From Anaeromyces robustus (lineage: Eukaryota; Neocallimastigomycota; Neocallimastigomycetes; Neocallimastigales; Neocallimastigaceae), in NCBI GenBank assembly GCA_002104895.1, contig MCFG01000077.1, positions 1-50,000 of the forward strand: a stretch of 50,000 nt of DNA, read 5' to 3'. The notes under the pieces were generated by a model. That model did not search any database. It saw only the letters and a list, made by a program, of their open reading frames with translations, and was not told where the DNA came from. A program made the translations under genes and the position numbers. The stretch's first letter is position 1. Every line of letters starts with the position of its first letter. Below, piece after piece: positions 11,821 to 22,993 of the stretch.

Positions 11821-12533
11821 TTTATTTATTTTTTTCTGTTTTAAAGTAATTACATAAAGTGTTTTAACTTTTTTTTGTTTTTTAAAAAAATTGAATTGTG
11901 GATGAAAAATATTTTTTAATTTGAAATAAATTAATTAACACAGCCTAAATAAATATAAAGCTTAACAACTTTTTTTTACAACAAAATATGAAATAATTAT
12001 GTAATAATGAATATTGTTATTTGGATTTTCTTTCATTAATTTTTAATTAATTGATATTATTAGTCAAAAAAAGTAATTACTTTATTATATTAAAGAAATA
12101 TTTCTACATTATTATTTATATTTTTTTTATTCTTTAAAAGTTAACAATATAAAATAAAAAGTTTAATTTAAAATCAATAATTTAATATAATATATTTTTA
12201 TTTATTTTATTTTATTTTACATTAAATACCATAATATTATGAATATTAATATTTTTATCTTTTCTATTTTAAAATATTGATTTTTTTTATTTTTACTATT
12301 TTATATAATTATTACTTTTTTTTTTAAATTTACTTCGTTATAATTTTTTTTCTAATTAAATAACAATTTAATCTTGTAATCTTAAAATTTTTTGATTAAA
12401 TTATTATTCAATTAAAATAAAGATATTTTAACTTTCAAAAAAATACTTTTCATTTTCTTAATATTTTTGTATATATAATTTTTTTGTAAATAATATTTTC
12501 AAATATTCTTTATATCTCTTTATTATTATAATT

Positions 12534-12599
12534 TTATTTATTATTTATTATTATTATTATTTATTATTTCTAATTATTATTTATTATTTCTAATTATTA

Positions 12600-12657
<58 letters not shown>

Positions 12658-12807
12658 TATTATTATTTATTATTATTATTATTATTATTATTTATTTATT
12701 TATTATTTATTATTTATTATTATTATTATTATTATTTATTATTTATTATTATTATTTATAATTATTATTTATTATTTATAATTATTATTTATTATTTATA
12801 ATTATTA

Positions 12808-12839
<32 letters not shown>

Positions 12840-12992
12840 CAATTATTATTATTATTATTTATTATTATTATTATTATCAATTATTATTATTATTATTTAT
12901 TATTATTATTTATTATTATTATTATTTATTATTATTATTATTATTATAATTATTTATTATTATTATTATTTATTATTATTATTATTATTATT
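12534..12992. repeat. Long TTA/TTTA microsatellite
   Basis: About 460 bases consist almost wholly of TTA and TTTA units with rare interruptions (TATAATTATT, CAATTATT). No other content. Confidence 0.95.
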
Positions 12993-13429
12993 ATTTGCAA
13001 AATTCATTAAATTTTATTTTTCCTAATAGCCAATAAAGTTGATGATCGCAGTATTGAACATATAAATAGCTAGAAAAAGAAAATAATAGAAAATGATATA
13101 ACAATAATTTATTTTAAAATTAAATAAAGAAAATAATTATTATAGATAATTTTGAATAAAATCAAATAAAAACATTTTTTCAATATATTTTTTAATTTTT
13201 TCATTTTTCTTCTAATTATGTATAATAAAACTTTTTATTAATAATATTGATATTGATTTATTTAAATGAATGAATGTAGTTTGATAATATATCACGTGTT
13301 TATTGTTTATTATTATTGAATTATATATATATATTATATATATATATATATTTTTTTTAATTAGATTATTCTAAGTATAATTAAAAGTATAATTAATAAA
13401 AATATTATAAAATTATATATTATTGTTTT

Positions 13430-13665
13430 TTCTCTTGCATTCAGTTTCTGTGTCGGAATTAGGCCGGTCTACAGTCCACCATGGCAATGATTACGACCAC
13501 TATGAAGAGAAAGCGGTTCCATTTTGATGGTCATGGGTAAAGGAGACTAAGTAGTAATATATAGGAACCATGCTCTATCAGAATGTAATGATATAGCATC
13601 ACCGTACAGTTACACCTGTAGTGTACATATGGGAGATAAGTACTCATATATTAGTCTAATTATTA
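13430..13665 (+). ncRNA. Candidate structured non-coding RNA (GC island), identity unknown
   Basis: By hand count about 40% G+C over roughly 200 bases, in a background far below that. No frame is open throughout. Several complementary segments are present. GCTCTATCA / TGATATAGC form a hairpin with loop GAATGTAA, GTACAG / CTGTA(GTGTAC) form a second, GGTTCC (13515-13520) pairs with GGAACC (13564-13569), and AGACTAA (13544-13550) pairs with TTAGTCT (13651-13657). The last two would form a pseudoknot-like nesting. A TATATA-rich stretch (13322-13350) and a CACGTG box (13293-13298) lie upstream, and a short T run (TTTTCTCTTT) follows. I compared it from memory with 5S rRNA, spliceosomal RNAs, U3, SRP RNA, RNase P and group I introns and found no convincing match. 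The strand is a guess. Confidence 0.4.
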
Positions 13666-14133
13666 TTTTCTCTTTCATTCTATATGATTTATTTAGATTT
13701 TTACATTTCTTTGTATACTTTATATTAAAATAGTAAAAAAAAAAAAAATAAAAATATTATAAAATAATGATATTAATCATTGATATATTTAAAATATAAA
13801 AGTAGTATAAATTTCTTTTATATTTTTTTTATATATATTAATAAATTATTAAAATATAAAGGAAAAAAAAAAAAACTTTTAAACCAATTACTATCTTTTT
13901 CATTCCTATCAAAGTTATATTTTATTAATAAAATATATATATAAATATTGATAATACATCTTTATTAATTTTTTGGTAAAAAATTTAGTGTATGATGAAA
14001 TAGTTTATGGAATATTACCATATAAATCTCATGATGTATTAATATTAATTTCAATCGTAATATAATCAAGTGAATTATTATAATTTTCTTAATAAATAAT
14101 CATCTTCAAAGATGAAAATATATACTTTATAAC
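13666..14133. other. AT-rich intergenic stretch
   Basis: No gene seen between the GC island and the end of the decayed dockerin gene on the minus strand. Poly-A runs and AT-rich sequence only. Confidence 0.55.
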
Positions 14134-15980
14134 TTAATTATTTATATCTGAATAATCTTTTCTTTTTTTAAATAAAATGACATCACGGATGGAACTAATA
14201 TTAACATTATTGTTAGTGATGTTGGAATTTTCACTAGTAATAATGTCATTTATTTTATCTAGTTTTATAATAAAATTTGAATAAGAATTATCATTATTAT
14301 TATTATAGGTATTTAATATCTTTATTTATTATTTATATATCTATGGTAATAGGATCAATGTACTATCTATGATTAGTATATTTACCAAATTCACGAATTT
14401 TATGCTTTTTATTTATATTAACTTGAGCAACTACTACAGCTACTAATACATTCATTTAAGTTCCTATTATAAAGATAGACAGGTTTAGTATTGGGATTTA
14501 AAGTTGAAATAATTGTATTAGTAGTTGTAATAATTGGTTTAACAGATGTGGATGTTGTAGTAGATTTAATTTTGATTAAAAGGCATCAATCTCCATTTTC
14601 AACACTCCATTTATCACTCTCATCAACAAAATGAATAACTAGTTTTAATGTAACAATCTGAAGTAAATTTAACAGTAGATGTAGGTGTTGAAAATAAAAG
14701 TGAAAGAATAATATGAATAACTAGTTTTAATGTAACAATCTGAAGTAAATTTAACAGTAGATGTAGGTGTTGCTGAAATAGTATTGGTAGGATCAACTAT
14801 ATCACACCATTGTCCATTTTCCTCACCCCATTTACTATTTTCATCAATTTTAATGATCTAAGTATTTTGATCAGAACAACATGGATAATCTAAATATTCA
14901 AAATAGCAATTAGATGAAGTAGGTTTAATATTATATATGATTGTTGTACTAGTTGAGTGGTTTTTTTTAGGATTATAATCAATTATTTTTCCATCATTAT
15001 TTAATTTTTCAATAATCCATTCAGAATATTCATTCTTGTTTGTTTCAAAGTTCAAAATTTTACCATTTAAACAATAATCTGTAGGATCCACATTATTCTT
15101 AATACAGACATATTTTTTGTTAATGATTTTGAAGTGAATGTGATGATTAATTTGACTATTAGCTTCGTTACATTCAATCATTCTTGCATTTTGAGAATTC
15201 ATAGCATATAAACATTTACCAGTAGTATCTAACACAAATTATTCATTTTGATAAATCCATTCACTATGATTACAATCTCCCATTAAAAGTATATTGGAAT
15301 CTGAATATAAATTAATGATAAAACATTCTTGAGTTTTCTTTTTTTTTTCATTACGAAGACGATATTTCGAATTAGTTACAACTTCATCAATACCACATCA
15401 TTCACCATCTTCATAACCTCAAGATCCATTATTATCAGTAAATTTAACTTCTGGATTTACTGAAGAACAACAATTATAACTTAAAATACCAAATGAACAT
15501 CTTGAATATCCAATAACATATAATTTACCATTTTCAATATCCCAATTACCGATGCTATCAACATATTCAACTACAGTATTTTGGTTAGAACAATATTTAT
15601 ATCCACATTTAGCAAATTTAGTTGAACAAGTTAAGTTATCATATAATTTTAGATTCTAATGCTATAGATATAATATAAATATTATCCTTTAAACATTGGT
15701 TTTCATTAACTTTTGAAAAAAAAATACCATTATTTTTAAAAATAAAATTTTGATAATTGTTATTTGTGCTACATTTATCAAAAAATATATTATTCTAAAT
15801 TAAATATTTTTTTATTATATGATGAAACAATATTAAAATATTCACCATTTTATTTAATATACTATCAACTTTTGCTTCATTTTTATTAAAATCTGGATTT
15901 GTAGGATCATTACTTTGATATATTGCGTGTATAGAATCTTTATTTGGATAGCCAAAAATATCAAAAAAATAAACCAATTG
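14134..15980 (-). pseudogene. Decayed beta-trefoil / multi-dockerin gene, apparently membrane-anchored
   Basis: Read on the minus strand from about 15980, broken frames show: an unassigned start (YFFDIFGYPNKDS); a dockerin-like module (CGYKYCSNQN...VDSIGNWDIEN, about 15500-15615) and a second one (NCCSSVNP...GYEDGE, about 15390-15480); a beta-trefoil lectin-like repeat (GKCLYAMNSQNARMIEC, 14858-15235); a dockerin (YPCCSDQNT then KWGEENGQWC, about 14800-14900); and a partial dockerin (VDESDKWSVENGD, about 14585-14640). A Thr-rich linker, a hydrophobic segment (VLVAVVVAQV) with basic residues after it, and a tail ending at the stop 14134-14136 follow. Several in-frame stops and frame changes show it is not functional as one protein. 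In life it may have displayed dockerin-type modules at the cell surface; that is inference. Confidence 0.6.
14631..14772. repeat. 60-base direct repeat inside the decayed dockerin gene
   Basis: Positions 14631-14690 and 14713-14772 are identical by eye, with a 22-base spacer (period 82). Each contains ATGAATAACTAGTTTTAATG and ends GTAGGTGTTG. The period is not a multiple of three, so the duplication itself disrupts the minus-strand frame. Confidence 0.9.
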
Positions 15981-16607
15981 TTACTTTTTGGGGAAAAAAA
16001 AAAATTTTTTTGAAATTAATATAAATATTAGTCATTTAATTTTTAATTTTTATATTATTTAATTTATATTATTATTTTATTGTATATTATATATCTGTAT
16101 ATATAAAATAAATAGATTTTCTATTTTAAAGTTTATTTAGATTTGTGTATTTAATAAGAGGTTAAAATAAACATGATTCTAACAGATACAAGAAAGTTGA
16201 ATATTTTCATAATTCAAATAATTTTTATTATTTTTTATTTTAAAAGTAATATTCGTAGAAAAAAACATACAAATAAAATAATTTAATAAATAGTTTTTTA
16301 TTCTCTTTTTTCTAATCTTATAAAAACAACTAATTATCGTATTTTAAAGAATCATAGGATTTGTTACAGTATTGAAAAAAATTACAGTAAATAAATAAAT
16401 ATATAAATAAATTATTAAATAAAATAAAATAAAATATTATAAATAAATTATAATATAATAATTATAATTTATGTTTATTTATATATATATCAAAAATAAA
16501 TTTTATTATTACAATTTAAACTGATTTAAAATAATTATATTTTATAAATATATAATTATAATATAATTTAATGTATTAATGGATTTTAAAATTAATTAAA
16601 AAATACA
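15981..16607. other. AT-rich intergenic stretch
   Basis: This lies between the divergent decayed gene and the small secreted protein gene. No coding or RNA feature could be supported; it would hold the promoters of both. Confidence 0.55.
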
Positions 16608-16967
16608 ATGTACATAAAAAATATACCAATATTTTTATTTATTATTTTTTATATTCAATTTACTTATTCTATAAGTAAAAAAGAAGTATTAGAAATTAAA
16701 GATGTATTTTATATAAGTTATTATTGTAAAAATGATATTTGTGTTGAATCACCTTATGATTATGTTAATCCTTATATTGAGTTTCCAGAGAAAAACGGAA
16801 ATAAGACAAAATATATTACTTATACTTGTACATATGAAGAAATAAATTTAAATAATTGCTTAAGTGAATATTGTTATAATGAAACATGTTTACCTGTTAC
16901 ATGTAATGCTGATATAGAATGTTTATCTAATAAATGTGTTAATAATCATTGTACGTTAGGTATTTAA
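16608..16967 (+). CDS. Small secreted Cys-rich protein, unknown function
   Basis: 119 residues. A typical signal peptide (MYIKNIPIFLFIIFYIQFTYS, about 1-21) is followed by a compact domain with ten cysteines, including the spaced pattern ETCLPVTCNADIECLSNKC and VNNHC near the end. Similar short Cys runs occur in many secreted or surface proteins of gut fungi, often ahead of a membrane helix. Here the frame ends right after the Cys cluster, and a GTATTT donor-like word (16960-16965) lies at the end, so the gene may continue in an unseen exon or be truncated. No enzyme motif is visible. Confidence 0.5.
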   Translation: MYIKNIPIFLFIIFYIQFTYSISKKEVLEIKDVFYISYYCKNDICVESPYDYVNPYIEFPEKNGNKTKYITYTCTYEEINLNNCLSEYCYNETCLPVTCNADIECLSNKCVNNHCTLGI

Positions 16968-17379
16968 TGATCATTTTATTAATTATTTGGAATTGTATGC
17001 GTTAAAAAATAAAGTAAAAGAGAAAAAAGGTAAAAAATAGAGTAAAAAAAACTATATATATAGAAAAAAATTGATAAAAAAAACTAAGCATATACATATA
17101 AAATTGGTAGGGTTTTAACTCTTAATTTCGTTTATTTAATTTTGTTTGAATAATTAGATATTTCAATTAGATTTAATTATTTATAAATATTATTAAAATA
17201 ATATCAAATTTATTTTTTAATTGTGGAATATGGAAGAGATATATAAATGAATAATAAAATAAAAAAAACCTTTGTTGTTTAATATATGTGAAAATATAAA
17301 TATAAATAGAAATAGAAATATTGATTTATTCAAATATTTTATTGACATATTATTATAAAAAGTAAAAAAAAAAAAAAAG
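16968..17379. other. AT-rich intergenic stretch
   Basis: No gene seen. It separates the Cys-rich gene from the 3' end of the fossil on the opposite strand. Confidence 0.5.
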
Positions 17380-18620
17380 TGAAAATCTGTTATTTAAAAC
17401 GTATAAATGAAGATATTTTAAAAAATATTTAATTGATGAAAAAAATAGATCTGTATGGAGATATACAAAGATTAAATATTGAAATTTCAATAATTTTAAT
17501 ATTTGAAGTATACAATATTTGCGATTTATCAAGAAATGGGAAAGTATCAATAGTATATTCATTTAAAAGTTTAAATCCATATTTTTTAAATATTTCTTTG
17601 ACATGATTATTATTTATACCAATTTTCGTATTTATTAATAATATAAGAATTGGCAATATTAAAATACATATTATCACATTTTGAATGAGGATATCTAAGA
17701 AAACTTGATAAATAATTTGGAGATATTTTATCTATTTTATTAATAAATCAACCAGTTTCAGAGTCTATGCACTTTTTATAAATAATAGAAGAAGAATTGA
17801 TATTTTTAGTAAACAAATTGTAATCGAAAAACACAACAGAAAAAATTCTATTTATATTTTTATAAATATTTTCTAGGTTATCCGAAATGTTTGTATAGGT
17901 TTAATCATTTAAAGTAAAAAAAAAACAAGTAACAACTAACAACATCATAAGTATTGTTTAATTTTATATTTTGAATAATATTTTGAAGGATTGAAATACG
18001 ATTACGAATTTCGGATTTTGAAATACGTTCGTTCAAAACTTTTATTTTTTCATGGTCTGGTTCCACACAAATAATTTTGCAGAAATGTTTCCATTTATGA
18101 ATATCTCCTCCATTTCCTGTTTCTATATCCAATTGTGTCCCTCTATATTTATTGAGAATATTTTGTTTAATAATATTATGGTACTTTCGCATTAAAATGG
18201 TTGATAAAAGTAAAAAAATTTCAATATTTATTTTCTGGAAGGAAGAAAATAATATACTATTAAAAGTATTTATATTATTGGAAGTATATTAATCTTTTCA
18301 TGCTTTAATTAATATTTTATTATCTAAATTTATTTCAACTTTAAAAGGAATTATTTTCTCTATGACTAAATGGTAATAAACTTCACATTTATTAGATGAC
18401 ATATTATCAAATATTTCTATTCATTTTTGATAAGAATAATTGTTAATAGTTTCCTTGGTTTGATTATTTTTATCTTTTTTATAATATAATATTTTATGTT
18501 GGTGATATAATTAACATACTTTTTTATATTCAGATAATGTTAAATTTAATTTGGATTTCTTCACTAAAATTTTTTTAGAATAAAATTATCTTTTAATAAA
18601 TCTAAGATCTACAGTATTTG
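17380..18620 (-). pseudogene. Fossil of a giant-virus-like mRNA cap methyltransferase (broken)
   Basis: The minus strand carries recognisable parts of a cap guanine-N7 methyltransferase. The central part (17905-18192) has the R-K-Y-H-N-I-I-K lead and a SAM-binding loop of the form LDIETGNGGDIHKW, then a CVEPD acidic motif, in the order usual for nucleocytoplasmic large DNA virus and cytoplasmic linear-plasmid capping enzymes. A C-terminal portion (about 17429-17620; GINNNHVKEIFKKYGFKL) and a weaker N-terminal portion (about 18190-18620) lie on either side. The element is broken, with several breaks, and looks old, though the SAM loop is still readable. No capsid or other viral gene was recognised nearby. 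An alternative is a decayed cellular cap methyltransferase, but the YHN-type lead favours the viral/plasmid form. Confidence 0.55.
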
Positions 18621-19130
18621 TAACAATATTATAATACTATTTATATACATTTTTTTCATTTTAAGAGTTATTCCTTGAAATATATATAATATTATCTTAA
18701 TTTCTTATTTCTATGAAAAGTGATAATATTAATATTCTTTGGGAATAATCGTATGAATTATTTTTAAACACAAATATTTGTTTTATTAAATAAAAATTGT
18801 TATATTATAAAATATTTTATTACTTTATTTATTTAAAATAAATTTAAAAGTTAATAATAATTAGCATTAGTATAGTTATATTTTAGTTTTTATTAATTAA
18901 TATATATAAATTTTACTATTATAATTTATTATTATATCAAAGAATTATTAAATTAAAACTAATTCTGAGGCTAATACTAAACTGTAATTAGCTATTATTT
19001 AACGATATGACTAATTATAAATTGTAAATTAGCTTTTATTTAATATTTTGACTAATTTTATATTATAATTAGCAAATAATAATTTATGAAATATTTACAA
19101 GTATTTATATTTTTTTTAAAAAATTAAACT

Positions 19131-19204
19131 ATTTACAATAAAAGAAATAAAAGAATAATTATTTACAATAAAAGAAATAAAAGAATAATTATTTACAATA
19201 AAAT
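19131..19204. repeat. 30-base tandem repeat, 2.5 copies
   Basis: Units beginning ATTTACAATAAAAGAAATAA start at 19131, 19161 and 19191. The last is partial. Confidence 0.9.
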
Positions 19205-21681
19205 AATTAATATAAATAAATTAAAATAATAAATATAAAATATTAATAAAAGAAGTATTTAGAATAATAAAATAAACAAGTTTGTTTATAAAAATTTAAT
19301 AAAATTAATTATTATTTTTAATTTAGAATTATTATTATAAATTAAGAATTAATTTATAATAACAATTAAAAATTAATTTAAAGTCATGATATATAATTAA
19401 AGTGTTTTTATTTATAATTTTATAATAATAAATAATAATAGTATTTATTTTATTTTAATAAAAATAATAAAAATATTGTCTAAATTATTCATTTTGTTTA
19501 CTTTTAAAGTGTTGTTTATTAGTTTTATTAATAATAAAAGTAATTTCTCGAAGTTATAAATTTTATTTAATAATTATTAAATTGATTTCTGATAAATTAA
19601 ATTTCATTATTTCTTTCTAGAAATAAAAGCTGATTTGGTTGTAAATTTTTTTGTAAATTATTTAATTGATTATTAATGAATTTTGGGTTATTTTTGATTT
19701 AATCTAAAAACCAGGTATTATAATTAATTATGATTTATTAATTTAATTATTTATCAGAATGATGCAGGTACAGTATATTCATAAATAATAAATTATAACT
19801 TTAGAAATTAAAAATTTTATTATTCAATTCCACTTTATTAAAAAAGTATTAAAACAAAATTTAACAGAAATTAAATTAAATTTCCCACAGTCACACATAA
19901 CAATAATTAATATGAAACTAACGTCATTTCTATTAAATGTAAGAGCAAAAATTTTAATAAAAAGTTATACATATTATTTGTTAATTATATACATTTTAAT
20001 TGTAATATATTAGTTGATCAATTGATAAATAAAAAAAAAAATTTTTTTTTGTATTTTATTATTTATTTATTAAAGTTTGTTTTTTGTTTTTTGTTTTTTT
20101 ATTTATTTATTTATTTTTTTTTATTATTAGTATATTCATTATTATTTTTGTTATTGTTTTTTTTTTTTTTTTTTTTGTAATATAAATAATTAGAATAATT
20201 AAAATTTAATTAAAATATTAGCCATATATAGTAAAAAAGAAAAAATATAAATTTATTAATAAATAAAAAAAAAAAATAAAAACAATAAAAATAAAATATT
20301 ACAAAATTAATAAAAATAAAAATTAAAAAGTTTAACTAATAGAAAACTCTTTTTTTTTTTTTGTTTAGAAATAGAATATGAAACATAACACAAAAAAAAA
20401 GTTTTACTGAAAAATCCATCCATTTAATAAAGTATTAATATAAATATTAATAAAATGATATAATAATAAAATTATATAAAAGAATAAAATGTTAGAAAAA
20501 GAAAACTTTTTTTTTATTTAAAAAAAATTATTATTTGTGGAAATTAACTTTACTATTATACTTTTTTATGATAATAAAAAAACTATTAATTATTAGATAT
20601 TTATATTTTTAAATTGTTGACCATCAATTATGAATTTTTAATTAACAATATATTTATAATATTATTTTATAAATTATTTTTATAAAAATATTTTTTAAAT
20701 TGTGGATCTTTAATATTTAATTATTAATATATTAAATCTAATTTTTTTATATGAAATTAATCTTTTTCTGTAAAATTTAAATATTTTTTTATAAAATATA
20801 ATATGTTGATTATTCTTTTATTTTTATTTTTATTTCTTTATAAAAAATCATAAAAATCCACTTTTACACAATTAATAATTATAAAATAAAGATTATTATA
20901 GATATTTTTAAATAGTTAAAAACATTTTTTTTATTTAATAATTAAAAAATGAAAATTTAATTAAAACTTTTTTTTCTTTTTATTTAATATATATACATTT
21001 TGATATATATTTATATTCTTTTTGATTTGATTTGATATATTATTTTTGAACAACATATATAGAGCGGAATTATAGAATAAAAAAAATAATTATCACCATT
21101 ACTTTTCATTTATGTTTTATATTTTAATATTCTTGTATTTATTTAATTTATTCCTATATAATAAAGCCTTTTTAAAAATTTTATTTAATAATATATCTCA
21201 TTATTATTATTATTATTATTTTTTATTTTTATTCAATATAAGATTATAATTAATTAAAGTATTGATGATAAAAAAAATACAGAAAAGAATAAAAATAATT
21301 AATGTTGATCTTAATGTAAATCTTTTGTATTCTAATTTTTAAATTAAAAAAAAAAAAATATGTACAATTAATGGATACACAAGGAATCAGATTTTTCTAA
21401 TTATGATGATGATATTGATATCTATGTATTATTAAGATATGTTAATTTGAAAAATGTTTTTATTAATTATAATTAATCAATTATTATTAATTAATCAAAA
21501 TATTTAATTGAATTTCTAAATAAAAAAAAATGCCCTTTAACATTTAAAAGAAAATAATATCAAAACCTTTAGTTTCCTTTAAATATTATAATAAAGAAAA
21601 AGTAAATGTATTAGTAAAAAATATATATATAAACGAAAATATATCATTTTATAAAATTAATTATTATAAAATCTGTTTTTA

Positions 21682-21683
<2 letters not shown>

Positions 21684-21726
<43 letters not shown>
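21684..21726. repeat. Poly-T run of 43 bases
   Basis: An uninterrupted T run by direct count, the longest homopolymer noticed in the window. Its length may be imprecise in any assembly. Confidence 0.95.
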
Positions 21727-21727
<1 letters not shown>

Positions 21728-22468
21728 GAGTACTAGAACAAAAAATTACAATTAATAACATATCTTTTTTATTAAAAAAAATAAATTTTCACAAATTTAA
21801 AATAAAACATTTTCTTTTTTGAAATATCTAAAAGTACAAATGTTTTATATTGTTTACATTATTATTATTATTGTTGTTGTTGTTATTTATTCATTATATT
21901 TTTAAGTTATTTATTTTATAAAGTTAATAGTAATAATATTTATTATTAATATATACTATTACAATATTAATAATAAATATCTAACAATATTGCGGATTTA
22001 TACAAAACATCAAAAAGAAAAATTATAATCAATTCTCGGCATTTATAAAATCAAAAAAGATATGTAATTTTTCTTATGGCGTTAATTATAATGAAACACA
22101 ACATAATGGAATATGTATTCTTAAATATTTGTAATCTTATTTTATTTCTTTTTTTTCTTTTTTTCTTTTTTTAAAAAAAAAAAAATTAATTAATAATTAA
22201 TTAATTAATTAATTAATTATTCAATAAACAAATATTTGAATTATTGTGGAATAAATATAATTAATATAAAATATAATTATTCTTTATACAACCAACTTTA
22301 TATTTAATTAACATATAATATTTTGTATTGATATATTTATTAATAAATTAAATAAACTTTTGTATTTTGAATTCTCTTTAAAAAAAAAAAAAAAAAAAAA
22401 AAATTTATGGAAGATACAATTTTTATAAATTGGAAAATAGATAGAGACTTTAAAAAATGATTTTTTAG

Positions 22469-22477
22469 TATAAATAG
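22469..22477 (+). promoter_or_regulatory. TATA box and long A-rich leader of protease gene 1
   Basis: TATAAATAG is followed 516 bases later by the start codon at 22994. The intervening leader is almost only A with T (AAAATAAAA-type words) and contains no ATG by eye. The AATCTTTGCA element of the other copies is replaced by AATCAC (about 22501). The palindromic word TACTATTATTATAGTA near 22909-22924 may correspond to the hairpin seen in the other leaders. Confidence 0.6.
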
Positions 22478-22993
22478 ATAGAATTTTTTCTTATTTTAAT
22501 AATCACAAAAAAATAATAAAAAAACATAAATAAAAAATAAAATAAAAAAAAAATAAAAAATTAAAATAAAAATAAAAAATTAAAATAAAAAAATAAAATT
22601 AAAATAAAAAAATAAAATAAAAAATTAAAATAAATAAATAAAATAAAAAATTAAAATAAAAAATTAAAATAAAAAATTAAAATAAAAAAATAAAATAAAA
22701 AAATAAAATAAAAAAATAAAATAAAAAAATAAAATAAAAAATTAAAATAAAAAATTAAAAAATTAAAATAAAAAATTAAAACAAAAAAATAAAATTAAAA
22801 TAAAAAAATAAAAATAAAATAAAAAAAAAATAAAATTTATAAATATTAAAAGAAAACAAAAATTAAATTAATAAACAATATAAATTAAATAAAAAAAAAT
22901 AATTATTATACTATTATTATAGTAAATTTTAAATTAATCAAATAATAAAAAAATAAATAGAAATATTTTAATTTAATTAATATATAATCAAAA

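Larger units (their letters stand above)
9294..13429. other. Long AT-rich stretch without a recognisable gene
   Basis: No supportable coding region in 4.1 kb. It contains degenerate direct repeats (9774-9970, 10233-10480, 10574-10682), a cluster of hairpins (10021-10204), a 24-base tandem repeat (11707-11820) and a long TTA-type microsatellite (12534-12992), all listed separately. A CACGTG palindrome occurs at 11459-11464 and another at 13293-13298. Confidence 0.6.
18621..22468. other. Long AT-rich stretch without a recognisable gene
   Basis: 3.8 kb with no supportable gene. It contains a 30-base tandem repeat (19131-19204), a 43-base poly-T (21684-21726), GTTGTTGTT simple sequence near 21870 and an (AATT)n run near 22185-22215. 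A short frame at 22042-22134 (NFSYGVNYNE) faintly recalls the NFSFG segment of the protease family downstream, but this is weak. Confidence 0.55.

Noticed and set aside
11600-11821. Minus-strand frame with TTVNNIYY repeats
   Set aside because: It is the 24-base tandem repeat translated; the period is a multiple of three, so the frame stays open automatically.
13430-13665. GC island as group I intron, 5S rRNA, spliceosomal RNA or vector remnant
   Set aside because: AGACTA-like P7 and pseudoknot order suggested a group I intron, but there is too little room for P4-P6. No 5S or U-RNA signature fits. ATGATTACG recalls lacZ-alpha but the neighbouring bases do not.
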